A DNA stretch of 8,809 nucleotides from Candidatus Nanopelagicaceae bacterium (GCA_023262125.1 JALRDT010000084.1:1-8809), one strand, 5' to 3'; shown: positions 1 through 5,596, counted from the first letter of the stretch. Notes: generated by a model from the letters alone, not told the origin. Numbers and translations are program-made.

Positions 1-489
1 GATCATTCGCTAAATGAAGCGCTAAATAATGGCGCGCATATATTTGCTGTGTGCGCGGGATTTCAACTGCTAGGCAATACTTTTCCGGCATCTGGTGGGC
101 GAGTAATCGCTGGTCTTGAGCTACTGCCAATAATTACCGAAGCTGCAACGCCACGTAGCGTTGGCGAGCTATTACTGGATTCAACAGTTGGCATTGGCCA
201 ATTAACTGGTTTTGAAAATCATGCCGGCCAGACTCGATTTGGGGAGAAATTACAGCCTCTTGGCATCGTAAAGCGCGGTATCGGCAATTACGTATCCGAA
301 AGTAGCGATGGCGCAGTAACTAATCAGATCATCGCAACTTACATGCATGGCCCAGCGCTAGTGCGCAATCCAAAACTTGCAGATTACTTTTTGGCTAGAA
401 AATTGGGCGAACTATCACCAATAGATAAAGCAAGCGATTTAGTTTTTACAGAGCTTCATGCTTCTTGCGTCGCACGGGCATTAAAGTAG
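1..489 (+). CDS. gatD: Lipid II isoglutaminyl synthase, glutaminase subunit GatD (5'-partial)
   Basis: This is the C-terminal 162 residues of a class I glutamine amidotransferase. The frame is open from base 1, so the start and roughly 80 residues lie outside; the GTG at 49 is the Val before the catalytic Cys, not a start. The nucleophile is in AVCAGFQLLG (Cys about residue 18 of the fragment). The family motif GFENHAGQT follows near residue 70, and YMHGPALVRNP carries the catalytic His (about residue 116). GFENH plus MHGP with the NP-x-LAD helix is the GatD pattern rather than CobB/CobQ. GatD releases ammonia from glutamine for its partner MurT, which amidates the alpha-carboxyl of D-Glu in lipid II to D-isoglutamine in the cytoplasm. 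murT normally lies directly upstream, so it is expected left of the window. The last 44 bases overlap the 3' end of the opposite-strand hydrolase gene. Confidence 0.9.
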   Translation, partial: DHSLNEALNNGAHIFAVCAGFQLLGNTFPASGGRVIAGLELLPIITEAATPRSVGELLLDSTVGIGQLTGFENHAGQTRFGEKLQPLGIVKRGIGNYVSESSDGAVTNQIIATYMHGPALVRNPKLADYFLARKLGELSPIDKASDLVFTELHASCVARALK

Positions 490-1297
490 TTGGGTATTCG
501 TGATTTAGCAGGAATTCACGAATCACTTTATTTAGTAATTCTGGCTGATCTTTATCAATTAAATGTGAAGCCCCAGGAATTATCGCAAGTCTTGAATTCT
601 TAATTGCCTCATAGATTTCATTGGTGTGATCAAGAGAAATAACGTCATCATCGCCCGCTATTACCAAGGTTGGACACTTGATAGTTTTTAGTTCTTCAAT
701 ACTCATTTTTGGTTCAGATGACCAAATACGCGCCATTTTGGCGATCTTTGCGAATAAAGTTTCTGGTGCATCAGGTGAAAAGTTAGCGTATTTCAACTTC
801 TCTTCTTCGCTAGGTTCCCATGGTTGGATAGGTGATTCCACTCCGTCATGTTTGTAATTAGCGCCAATCAAAGTAATAGTCTCAACTAAATCTGGACGAT
901 GAATTGCTAGCAATAGCGAGATAATTCCACCATCTGAATAACCAATTAAATGGGCCGGCGCTTTTACAACATCCTCTAAATAGGCAACGGCCTCTTGATA
1001 TTGAAAATCAAAGTGAAAGCTGCCTGGCTGATCTGGTGTGCGCCCATGGCCTGCGCGGTCGTAACTAAATGCGGCGAAGCCTTTAATACTTGGCTTCAAT
1101 CGCCCATCAAAGCCTTCGCTCTGCGACATTCCGCCGTGCAGCAAGAGCACTGGCGTATTAGAGATTGGCCGCTTTAGTGCAAAGAGATTTGGGTTTAATT
1201 GCGATGACCAAATTTTCTCGCCACGCAGCAAGATGTACTGGCGCTTCCAATTCGGTCGTAAGTTCTGCCGGATTTGTAGGAGGGAGCGAAAAGCCAT
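446..1297 (-). CDS. Alpha/beta hydrolase
   Basis: A 283-residue alpha/beta-hydrolase-fold protein. It shows the oxyanion-hole motif LLLHGG (51-56), the strand-turn SYDRAGHGRT (78-87), the nucleophile elbow GYSDGG with Ser121, the acidic residue in AGDDDVI (probably Asp218) and the catalytic His in GASH (His245). The complete triad suggests an active esterase, lipase or C-C hydrolase; the substrate cannot be read from sequence. There is no signal peptide, so it is likely cytoplasmic. The ATG at 1297 is chosen because a TAGATT -10 element lies 6 nt ahead of it, the spacing for leaderless transcription, and no Shine-Dalgarno is present. It is divergent from the decarboxylase gene across only 37 bp. 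The basic tail (MPVRRKKHEAL) is encoded antisense to the end of gatD. Confidence 0.85.
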   Translation of the reverse strand: MAFRSLLQIRQNLRPNWKRQYILLRGEKIWSSQLNPNLFALKRPISNTPVLLLHGGMSQSEGFDGRLKPSIKGFAAFSYDRAGHGRTPDQPGSFHFDFQYQEAVAYLEDVVKAPAHLIGYSDGGIISLLLAIHRPDLVETITLIGANYKHDGVESPIQPWEPSEEEKLKYANFSPDAPETLFAKIAKMARIWSSEPKMSIEELKTIKCPTLVIAGDDDVISLDHTNEIYEAIKNSRLAIIPGASHLIDKDQPELLNKVIREFLLNHEYPTTLMPVRRKKHEAL

Positions 1298-1303
1298 GGT
1301 GTA

Positions 1304-1309
1304 AATCTA
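1304..1309 (-). promoter_or_regulatory. -10 element for leaderless hydrolase transcript
   Basis: On the minus strand TAGATT fits TANNNT and is followed by TACACC and then the ATG, so the predicted first transcribed base is the A of the start codon. No purine-rich ribosome site precedes the ATG, and no good -35 box is visible. Inferred from spacing only. Confidence 0.5.
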
Positions 1310-1334
1310 ACTCAGCTGGTGGCAGAATTCGCGA

Positions 1335-2684
1335 GTGCATAAATTTAATGCCGAAGTCGAAGAGGTCGCAGATGAAATTCTGGCCTACGCGCTTGATCGA
1401 CTTCGCCTGGAACCGCCACTAGATGGTCCGCTTACTGCCGCAGAACTATATGAAAAAGTTGGCAACACCATTACTGCAAAGGGAATGGGCGGATTACCAA
1501 CACTTGAAATTTTTAAAGAAGTTTTAGCGAAAGCGTGTATCTCAACAGATCACGAACGCTATTTAGCATTTATTCCAACCGCGCCATCTGAATATTCATC
1601 GCTCTTTGATTTAGTGGTTTCGGCAGCATCTATTTATGGCGGCTCATGGCAAGAAGGCGCCGGCGCAGTTTTCGCGGAAAACCAAGCGCTGCGTTGGTTA
1701 GCAGATTTAGCAGGCTTTCCGGCCGAAGCTGGTGGCGTTTTTGTATCGGGCGGAACTATCGGAAATTTATCCGCGCTAGTTGTGGCTCGCGAAGATGCCA
1801 GAAGAAATCATCCAGAACATAATGGTAAGTGGGCAGTAGTTTGCGGAGATCAAGCGCACTCATCAATAGCAGGCGCCGCCAAGATAATGGATGTCGAAAT
1901 TGTAAAAGCCAAACGCAGTGCAGATGGAAAAATTTATGGAGATGCAGTTGCCAAGGCAATCGATGAATACGAAGCAAATGGTGGGCGCGTTTTCTGTATC
2001 GTGGCAACCGCTGGTACTACCAATTTAGGAATCATCGATCATTTAGATTCCATTGATGATGTCGCGGTTGAGCGAGATATTTGGTTTCACGTTGATGGCG
2101 CATATGGTTTGGCAGCTCTCTGCGCACCATCTGTTCGCGCTAAATTCGATGGCATCGAATTTGCCGATTCATTCATTGTTGATCCACATAAATGGTTATT
2201 CGCGCCATTTGATGCCTGCGCATTAATTTACAAAGATCCAAAGATTGCCAAAGAGGCGCTCGCGCAACATGCAAGTTATTTAGATACGCTGCATGAAAGC
2301 GATGATTGGAATCCATCAGATTATGCAATTCATTTAACGCGCAGAACCCGTGGATTGCCGTTCTGGTTTAGCTTGGCAGCAAATGGGACTGATGCTTATA
2401 AAGATGCTATGGAATACACCATGCTGATTGCAAAGAAGGCCGTCGAGTTAATTAAAGCGCATCCAAATTTAGATTTACTTATGGAACCAGAACTTTCTAT
2501 CGTCGCCTTTACTAGAAAAGGTTGGGATAAAGAGGATTACCAAAGATGGTCCGATAAATTGCTGGAAGATCAGATTGGATTTGTCACCCCGTCATCACAT
2601 GAAGGTCAGCCAATTTTGCGATTTGCGATAGTAAATCCTTGGACCAATGTCGATGATTTAGAGAAGATTTTAGAGACGCTGTAG
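1335..2684 (+). CDS. PLP-dependent group II amino acid decarboxylase family protein
   Basis: A 449-residue fold-type I PLP enzyme of the aromatic-L-amino-acid/glutamate decarboxylase family (Pfam pyridoxal_deC type). Visible sites are the phosphate-binding SGGTIGN (138-144), GDQAH with the ring-stacking His175, TAGTTNLG (226-232), HVDGAYG with the pyridine-N Asp254, and the Schiff-base lysine in VDPHKW (Lys286). RRTRGLPFW (336-344) is the usual conserved arginine stretch. The expected reaction is decarboxylation of an L-amino acid to an amine in the cytoplasm, but the substrate is unclear; related enzymes act on tyrosine, DOPA, tryptophan, diaminobutyrate or glutamate, and some relatives are lyases. 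The start is GTG at 1335: an in-frame stop lies at 1308-1310 and no other start codon falls between. CAGAAT at 1323-1328 keeps the key A and T of a -10 at leaderless distance, and no strong Shine-Dalgarno is present. DUF3263 begins 13 bp after the stop. Confidence 0.87.
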   Translation: MHKFNAEVEEVADEILAYALDRLRLEPPLDGPLTAAELYEKVGNTITAKGMGGLPTLEIFKEVLAKACISTDHERYLAFIPTAPSEYSSLFDLVVSAASIYGGSWQEGAGAVFAENQALRWLADLAGFPAEAGGVFVSGGTIGNLSALVVAREDARRNHPEHNGKWAVVCGDQAHSSIAGAAKIMDVEIVKAKRSADGKIYGDAVAKAIDEYEANGGRVFCIVATAGTTNLGIIDHLDSIDDVAVERDIWFHVDGAYGLAALCAPSVRAKFDGIEFADSFIVDPHKWLFAPFDACALIYKDPKIAKEALAQHASYLDTLHESDDWNPSDYAIHLTRRTRGLPFWFSLAANGTDAYKDAMEYTMLIAKKAVELIKAHPNLDLLMEPELSIVAFTRKGWDKEDYQRWSDKLLEDQIGFVTPSSHEGQPILRFAIVNPWTNVDDLEKILETL

Positions 2685-2690
2685 TAGAGT
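2685..2690 (+). promoter_or_regulatory. -10 element for leaderless DUF3263 transcript
   Basis: TAGAGT (TANNNT) follows directly after the decarboxylase TAG stop. Seven bases, TCTATCC, separate it from the ATG at 2698, which would place transcription initiation at or next to the start codon. No Shine-Dalgarno is present in this gap. The short spacing to the upstream gene also allows read-through. Confidence 0.5.
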
Positions 2691-2697
2691 TCTATCC

Positions 2698-2967
2698 ATG
2701 TCAGCACTTGAAAATGCCGCAGAGAGCTTTGGCGCATCTACAACGCTTTCAGATCTCGAGACCCGAATTCTAGATTTTGAACGTTCATGGTGGCGCTATG
2801 CCGGCGCAAAAGAGAGCGCTATCAAAGAGCTCTTTGATTTAACACCTGCTCGCTACTATCAATTATTAAATGATCTAATTGATCGTGATGATGCTCTGGC
2901 AGCTGCACCGATTTTGGTAAAGCGCCTTCGCCGTCTTCGCGAAGCTCGCACCACAGCGCGTTTCTAA
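2698..2967 (+). CDS. DUF3263 family protein
   Basis: An 89-residue soluble protein recognised as the actinobacterial DUF3263 family from the core ILDFERSWWRYAGAKE (24-39), followed by the helix-turn-helix-like stretch IKELFDLTPARYYQLLNDL and the basic LVKRLRRLREAR tail. The family is short, and the R-x-Y-Q-x-L helix resembles sigma-factor or DNA-binding HTH modules, so a DNA-binding or regulatory role is plausible, but I know of no established function. The first 18 residues are low-complexity. The ATG at 2698 is supported by the preceding TAGAGT -10 element. It is convergent with the metallopeptidase gene; only a 41-bp A/T repeat tract separates the two stop codons. Confidence 0.85.
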   Translation: MSALENAAESFGASTTLSDLETRILDFERSWWRYAGAKESAIKELFDLTPARYYQLLNDLIDRDDALAAAPILVKRLRRLREARTTARF

Positions 2968-3014
2968 TTTAAATCAATTTAAATCAATTTAAATAATTTT
3001 AAATTTTTTTAAAT
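2966..3014. repeat. 10-bp-phased A/T tandem repeat between convergent genes
   Basis: The unit aaatcaattt occurs exactly at 2971-2980 and 2981-2990. Degenerate copies follow at 2991-3000 and 3001-3010. AATTT tracts recur at 2966, 2976, 2986 and 2996, in step with one DNA helical turn. The tract covers both stop codons of the flanking convergent genes. It may be intrinsically curved DNA or a slippage product. It contains no GC-rich stem, so it is not a typical intrinsic terminator. Confidence 0.75.
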
Positions 3015-3587
3015 CGTATCTGCAAACTCAAAGCCTGCTAAAAATGCCTCCGCCTCTAAATGGCGTGGATAGCGATGTAAAAATTGGTAGAACTCAGAGC
3101 CATGATCTGCATACTGCAGATGAATTGCCTCGTGGTAGAGGACAAATTCCAGAACATATGTAGGCGCCTGTTGTAATTTGCTAGCCAATCGGATGCTTCG
3201 ATCCACCGAGGTACAAGATCCCCATCTTTCATTCATCGCACGCCAGGTAACGGTTGCTGGCCGGATCGCGATTTCTGGGGCGAAAGTAGTAAGTAACTCA
3301 TCAGCCATCTTCATGAGCTCTGATTCGGGCGCTGCGACCTCTTTAGAGCGAATCTTGGCAATCATCTCCGGAACAATCTCGCGCTCTTCTGCCTTTGTAA
3401 GTCGCGCTGGGATTGAAATTACGATTTTGCCGCCTTGTCTAAAGGCAGAGATGTTCCTTTTGCGCCGCTTTGAGCGAATAACGATGATTTCGCCCTCATC
3501 GATTCCTGGCAAGGTCTGTTCGATATCACCTGTGATGACCTTTCCGATGACCTTAGCGACATCGATTTCAGCAGCACCTTCAACCAT
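3009..3587 (-). CDS. YgjP-like M48-type metallopeptidase (DUF45)
   Basis: A 192-residue protein with the gluzincin motif HEAIH at 152-156 and a probable third zinc ligand, His162, in ADHGSEFY, which is the YgjP/COG1451 arrangement HExxHLxxxxHxxxF. The upstream RWGSC motif (121-125) is the other hallmark of the family. A basic RSKRRKRNISAFR segment at 38-50 begins the conserved core. It is expected to be a cytoplasmic zinc-dependent protease of unknown substrate. About 35 N-terminal residues precede the usual start of homology; no internal ATG exists, so the ATG at 3587 is kept, though an internal TTG (codon 26) cannot be excluded. The ribosome site is weak (GAAAG). A TTGACA/TATATC promoter lies about 70 bp upstream. 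Confidence 0.88.
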   Translation of the reverse strand: MVEGAAEIDVAKVIGKVITGDIEQTLPGIDEGEIIVIRSKRRKRNISAFRQGGKIVISIPARLTKAEEREIVPEMIAKIRSKEVAAPESELMKMADELLTTFAPEIAIRPATVTWRAMNERWGSCTSVDRSIRLASKLQQAPTYVLEFVLYHEAIHLQYADHGSEFYQFLHRYPRHLEAEAFLAGFEFADTI

Positions 3588-3658
3588 AACTTTATTCTTT
3601 CATCTTAAATACTGAAATTGGCTGCAAGAAATCGGTAAAAGCACGAGATTTTTATTTT

Positions 3659-3686
3659 GATATATCTTCAAAATGCGCAATGTCAA
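3659..3686 (-). promoter_or_regulatory. Sigma-70-like promoter for the YgjP-like gene
   Basis: Minus strand: a perfect TTGACA -35 box (3686-3681), a 16-bp spacer and TATATC (3664-3659) as -10. Transcription would start near 3652, giving a leader of about 65 nt to the ATG at 3587. The -10 lies in the palindrome GATATATC (3659-3666), so it also reads as TATATC on the plus strand, preceded there by TG in extended -10 position. Confidence 0.55.
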
Positions 3687-3825
3687 GTTTGCTTCAGGTG
3701 GGAAGAAAGTCTAAGTTTTGCCACAGCAAGATCCTCGGATAACTTGTTCGATAGCTGCAAGGGGAAGGCAGTTATAGAACATGGGCCCGAGGATTTTGCC
3801 CTTTAAGGGCAAGTGCTCACCTTTT
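3673..3825 (+). ncRNA. Candidate structured small RNA, 6S-like rod (family unassigned)
   Basis: This gene-free stretch folds into nested helices on the plus strand. P1 is 3696-3702 with 3816-3822 (AGGTGGG/CTCACCT). P1b is TTGCC 3718-3722 with GGCAA 3808-3812. P2 is a 13-bp helix, 3726-3738 with 3787-3799. P3 is 3746-3758 with 3768-3780, with one mismatch and a 9-nt loop AAGGGGAAG. P1, P2 and P3 each contain one G-U pair when read as plus-strand RNA; on the minus strand these become A-C mismatches, which favours the plus strand. P1 is followed by TTTT (3822-3825), a plausible 3' end. An extended -10 (TGATATATC, 3658-3666) could start it near 3673. The long interrupted rod with a central internal loop recalls 6S RNA architecture, but I do not recognise conserved 6S sequence. 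It does not match SRP RNA, tmRNA, RNase P RNA or a riboswitch I know. Confidence 0.55.
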
Positions 3826-3830
3826 AAAAC

Positions 3831-3850
3831 TAATTAAATCTAATTAAATC
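3831..3850. repeat. Tandem 10-bp duplication at the DUF2342 stop codon
   Basis: taattaaatc occurs twice in direct tandem (3831-3840, 3841-3850), and the second copy includes the stop codon of the minus-strand gene. The unit differs by only two bases from the aatttaaatc register of the repeat at 2966-3014. Confidence 0.7.
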
Positions 3851-5217
3851 AACCCGCTGAGATCATCTGGAATCTCACTAGAGCTCAAAAATGAAATGGG
3901 ATCTAAAAGCTCTTTATCCGTTGGCAAAATGCCAGCCCAAATTCGATCGCGATTTTCTAAATCTCGTTTTGTACGAATTTCGTGCCAGAAAAATGTAGCT
4001 TCACGAATACGTTTTGGTGAAACTTCTAAATTAAATAGCGCTTTAAATAATTGTTGAATTGGAGAATTAGAAACGCGCTCGCGGCGAAGTAATTCTGATA
4101 GCGCTGCAAGTGATGGCAGACGATTCTCTGCCGCTAATGTGATGACTTCTTCAACCCAACCATCAATAAGTGCAAGTGCAGTTTCTAATTTTTCTAAAGC
4201 GGCAGCTTGTCTTGGTGATTCTTCGGGTGTGAATAGGCCATTATTTAGCGCAATAGTGAAACTTTCAGAGCTCTGCGGATTAAATTCTTGACCAGCATCT
4301 TCCATGCTGCGCATAGCTTCTTCAGCTTGTCTTTGAATTGCATCTAAATCAATATGGATACCTTTTCCATATTCAGCGATTGCAGCTTTTAGATATGCAA
4401 CTAACCATGGATTACTTTCAAATAAACGAACTAGCGCAGCTTCGCGAAGTGCGAAGAAGATTGCAATCTCTGTCTCTGGTATATCTAAATCGGTTCCGAA
4501 TTTACGTAAAACTTGCGGTAAAAGTGAGGGTTTTGCACCTGCGCTGGAAGCAGTAATTGGAAGGGCAGAATCATGTGCACCTTTAGAAGCGCTAGCTAAG
4601 GCGCCGATTGTCTGGCCCATCTGAGTTGCCAGCATGCTTCCGATAAAGCCACGTAAAACTTGGCTCATTGGTCCTAATTGCGCTTTTGCAAGTTCTGCAG
4701 TTTCGGAAGATTCGCCTTGCATCGCAGCTGTTGCCTCTTCAACTAATTTTGAAACTGCATCTGTTAAACCAATTGCAAGTGGTTCGAAAGTTGAATGCCA
4801 ACCTTCTAAAGTTATATTTAACCAATCCATCGGACTGATTGCTGCATGATCAGGTGTAACCATTGGAAAGAGCGTTGCTTGATCTAGCCAAGTATTTGCA
4901 ATTGAGAAAGCTTCCTCACACTTTGCTTGATCATTTGCGCCGATTGGTTGGCTGCCATTTGCTTGAATAAAAGATTTTGCAACTTCGCGAATAACCTCTT
5001 TTGGAAGTGCGCCTTGTCCGCCGCCACCAAATAAAGTTGCAGGATTCATAAATCCAAATTGCGGAGCAATCTTTTGAAATTCAGATTGCAACTGGCGCAT
5101 CATTTCATTTAAATCGAAATTCTCAGGATTCTCTCCATTCCCAAAGTTATTTCCAGAGTTATTTCCCGAATTGTTATTTGCGTTATCTTCGGGTGGGCCA
5201 AAGCCAAAAGGTGACAT
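3844..5217 (-). CDS. DUF2342 family putative zinc-dependent metalloprotease
   Basis: A 457-residue protein recognised as the actinobacterial DUF2342 family (mycobacterial Rv3195 type). It opens with FGFGPPED, then an Asn/Gly-rich tract (NNNSGNNSGNNFGNGEN, 14-30) and a short amphipathic helix MMRQLQSEFQ. The conserved core includes DWLNITLEGW (131-140), QMGQTIGALA (199-208), LREAALVRLFESNPWL (257-272), EYGKGIHIDL (282-291) and LIDGWVEEV (350-358). No signal peptide or membrane span is seen. The family is annotated as zinc-dependent, but Leu262 sits where I recall many relatives having His (REAAH), so activity is doubtful. The start ATG is fixed by a strong AGGAGG ribosome site 5 nt away, unlike the leaderless genes nearby. 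It diverges from the small membrane protein and UPF0182 genes, its usual neighbours. Confidence 0.85.
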   Translation of the reverse strand: MSPFGFGPPEDNANNNSGNNSGNNFGNGENPENFDLNEMMRQLQSEFQKIAPQFGFMNPATLFGGGGQGALPKEVIREVAKSFIQANGSQPIGANDQAKCEEAFSIANTWLDQATLFPMVTPDHAAISPMDWLNITLEGWHSTFEPLAIGLTDAVSKLVEEATAAMQGESSETAELAKAQLGPMSQVLRGFIGSMLATQMGQTIGALASASKGAHDSALPITASSAGAKPSLLPQVLRKFGTDLDIPETEIAIFFALREAALVRLFESNPWLVAYLKAAIAEYGKGIHIDLDAIQRQAEEAMRSMEDAGQEFNPQSSESFTIALNNGLFTPEESPRQAAALEKLETALALIDGWVEEVITLAAENRLPSLAALSELLRRERVSNSPIQQLFKALFNLEVSPKRIREATFFWHEIRTKRDLENRDRIWAGILPTDKELLDPISFLSSSEIPDDLSGLI

Positions 5218-5222
5218 CTGAC

Positions 5223-5228
5223 CCTCCT
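5223..5228 (-). promoter_or_regulatory. Strong Shine-Dalgarno for the DUF2342 gene
   Basis: AAAGGAGGG on the minus strand, with AGGAGG 5 nt before the ATG at 5217. This fixes the start and implies a transcript with a 5' leader. A TATATC at 5257-5252 (minus strand) is a possible -10, with no clear -35. Confidence 0.8.
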
Positions 5229-5300
5229 TTCAATCGCTGCCAGCGCTACCAGATATATGGCTGGCGCGTGTATCCGCTTTCACACTTATGTATCAAGGGT

Positions 5301-5316
5301 AACGGCCTTGGCCGTT
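5301..5316. promoter_or_regulatory. Perfect inverted repeat, operator-like
   Basis: AACGGCC-TT-GGCCGTT has two 7-bp arms and a 2-bp centre. It lies in the divergent region between the DUF2342 gene and the small membrane protein gene, at -53 to -38 from the latter's ATG, just upstream of where its -35 would be. Neither strand has a T-run after it, so an operator is more likely than a terminator. Confidence 0.5.
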
Positions 5317-5340
5317 TCTCTATTCCCTCGCTTACCCCCA

Positions 5341-5346
5341 TAAACT
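5341..5346 (+). promoter_or_regulatory. -10 element for the small membrane protein/UPF0182 unit
   Basis: TAAACT (TANNNT) is followed by seven bases and the ATG at 5354. This places initiation at or one base before the start codon, consistent with a leaderless transcript. No Shine-Dalgarno is visible between them. Confidence 0.45.
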
Positions 5347-5353
5347 ACGGGCT

Positions 5354-5527
5354 ATGTCAGCAGCTGCCGCAGCGCTTATCTGGTGGATCGTTCCCGCCGT
5401 AGGGCTGATTGGCGCGCTTGGCTATGCCGTCTGGGTTTCTAAATTTAAGAAGAAATATGAGAACGATACTTTGCGTTCTACTAGTGCATTCACGAAATTC
5501 CAGAACACCTTTCGCAAGCAGGATTAA
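5354..5527 (+). CDS. Small single-pass membrane protein, 57 residues
   Basis: A short frame from ATG 5354 to TAA 5525-5527. Residues 8-28 (LIWWIVPAVGL to YAVWV) form one clear hydrophobic span, followed by the basic KFKKKYE, so the positive-inside rule predicts the C-terminal tail in the cytoplasm. The tail ends STSAFTKFQNTFRKQD, probably an amphipathic helix. I do not recognise a named family. Support for it being real: a TAAACT -10 at leaderless distance, coherent membrane topology, codon use like its neighbours, and a 69-bp gap to UPF0182 with no clear promoter between, suggesting cotranscription. It occupies the place where a PDZ/Lon-like protease gene often sits between UPF0182 and DUF2342 genes. 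A role as a small partner of the UPF0182 protein is only inferred from position. Confidence 0.72.
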   Translation: MSAAAAALIWWIVPAVGLIGALGYAVWVSKFKKKYENDTLRSTSAFTKFQNTFRKQD

Positions 5528-5575
5528 GCAGTACCCGGTCTAGACCAGAAGTAACAAGCAGTAAATAGAAGTAAC
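5526..5575. repeat. Short phased direct repeats upstream of UPF0182
   Basis: AGAAGTAAC occurs at 5547-5555 and 5567-5575 (20 bp apart). AAGCAGTA occurs at 5526-5533 and 5556-5563 (30 bp apart). GTAA recurs at 5551, 5561 and 5571, exactly one helical turn apart. A 10-bp palindrome GGTCTAGACC (5537-5546) lies among them. The function is unknown; binding sites in the UPF0182 leader are possible. Confidence 0.45.
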
Positions 5576-5596
5576 GAGAGAAGAAAAAGGACAGAT

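Noticed and set aside
1278..1304. AGGAGG followed 12 nt later by a two-codon frame ATG GTG TAA just before the decarboxylase
   Set aside because: Spacing is too long for a good ribosome site, and the purine run is explained by being antisense to the hydrolase's N-terminal codons.
2966..3014. CRISPR-like or integron-like repeat array
   Set aside because: Units are contiguous, 10 bp and A/T-only with no spacers.
3676..3831. SRP RNA, tmRNA, RNase P RNA, or cobalamin/c-di-AMP riboswitch
   Set aside because: None of the diagnostic conserved segments of these families is visible, and the helices point opposite to both flanking genes, which argues against a cis-acting riboswitch.
5239..5265. GCCAGC/GCTGGC inverted repeat around AGATATATGG upstream of DUF2342
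   Set aside because: Only 6-bp arms with a 15-bp gap; too weak to call separately from chance.
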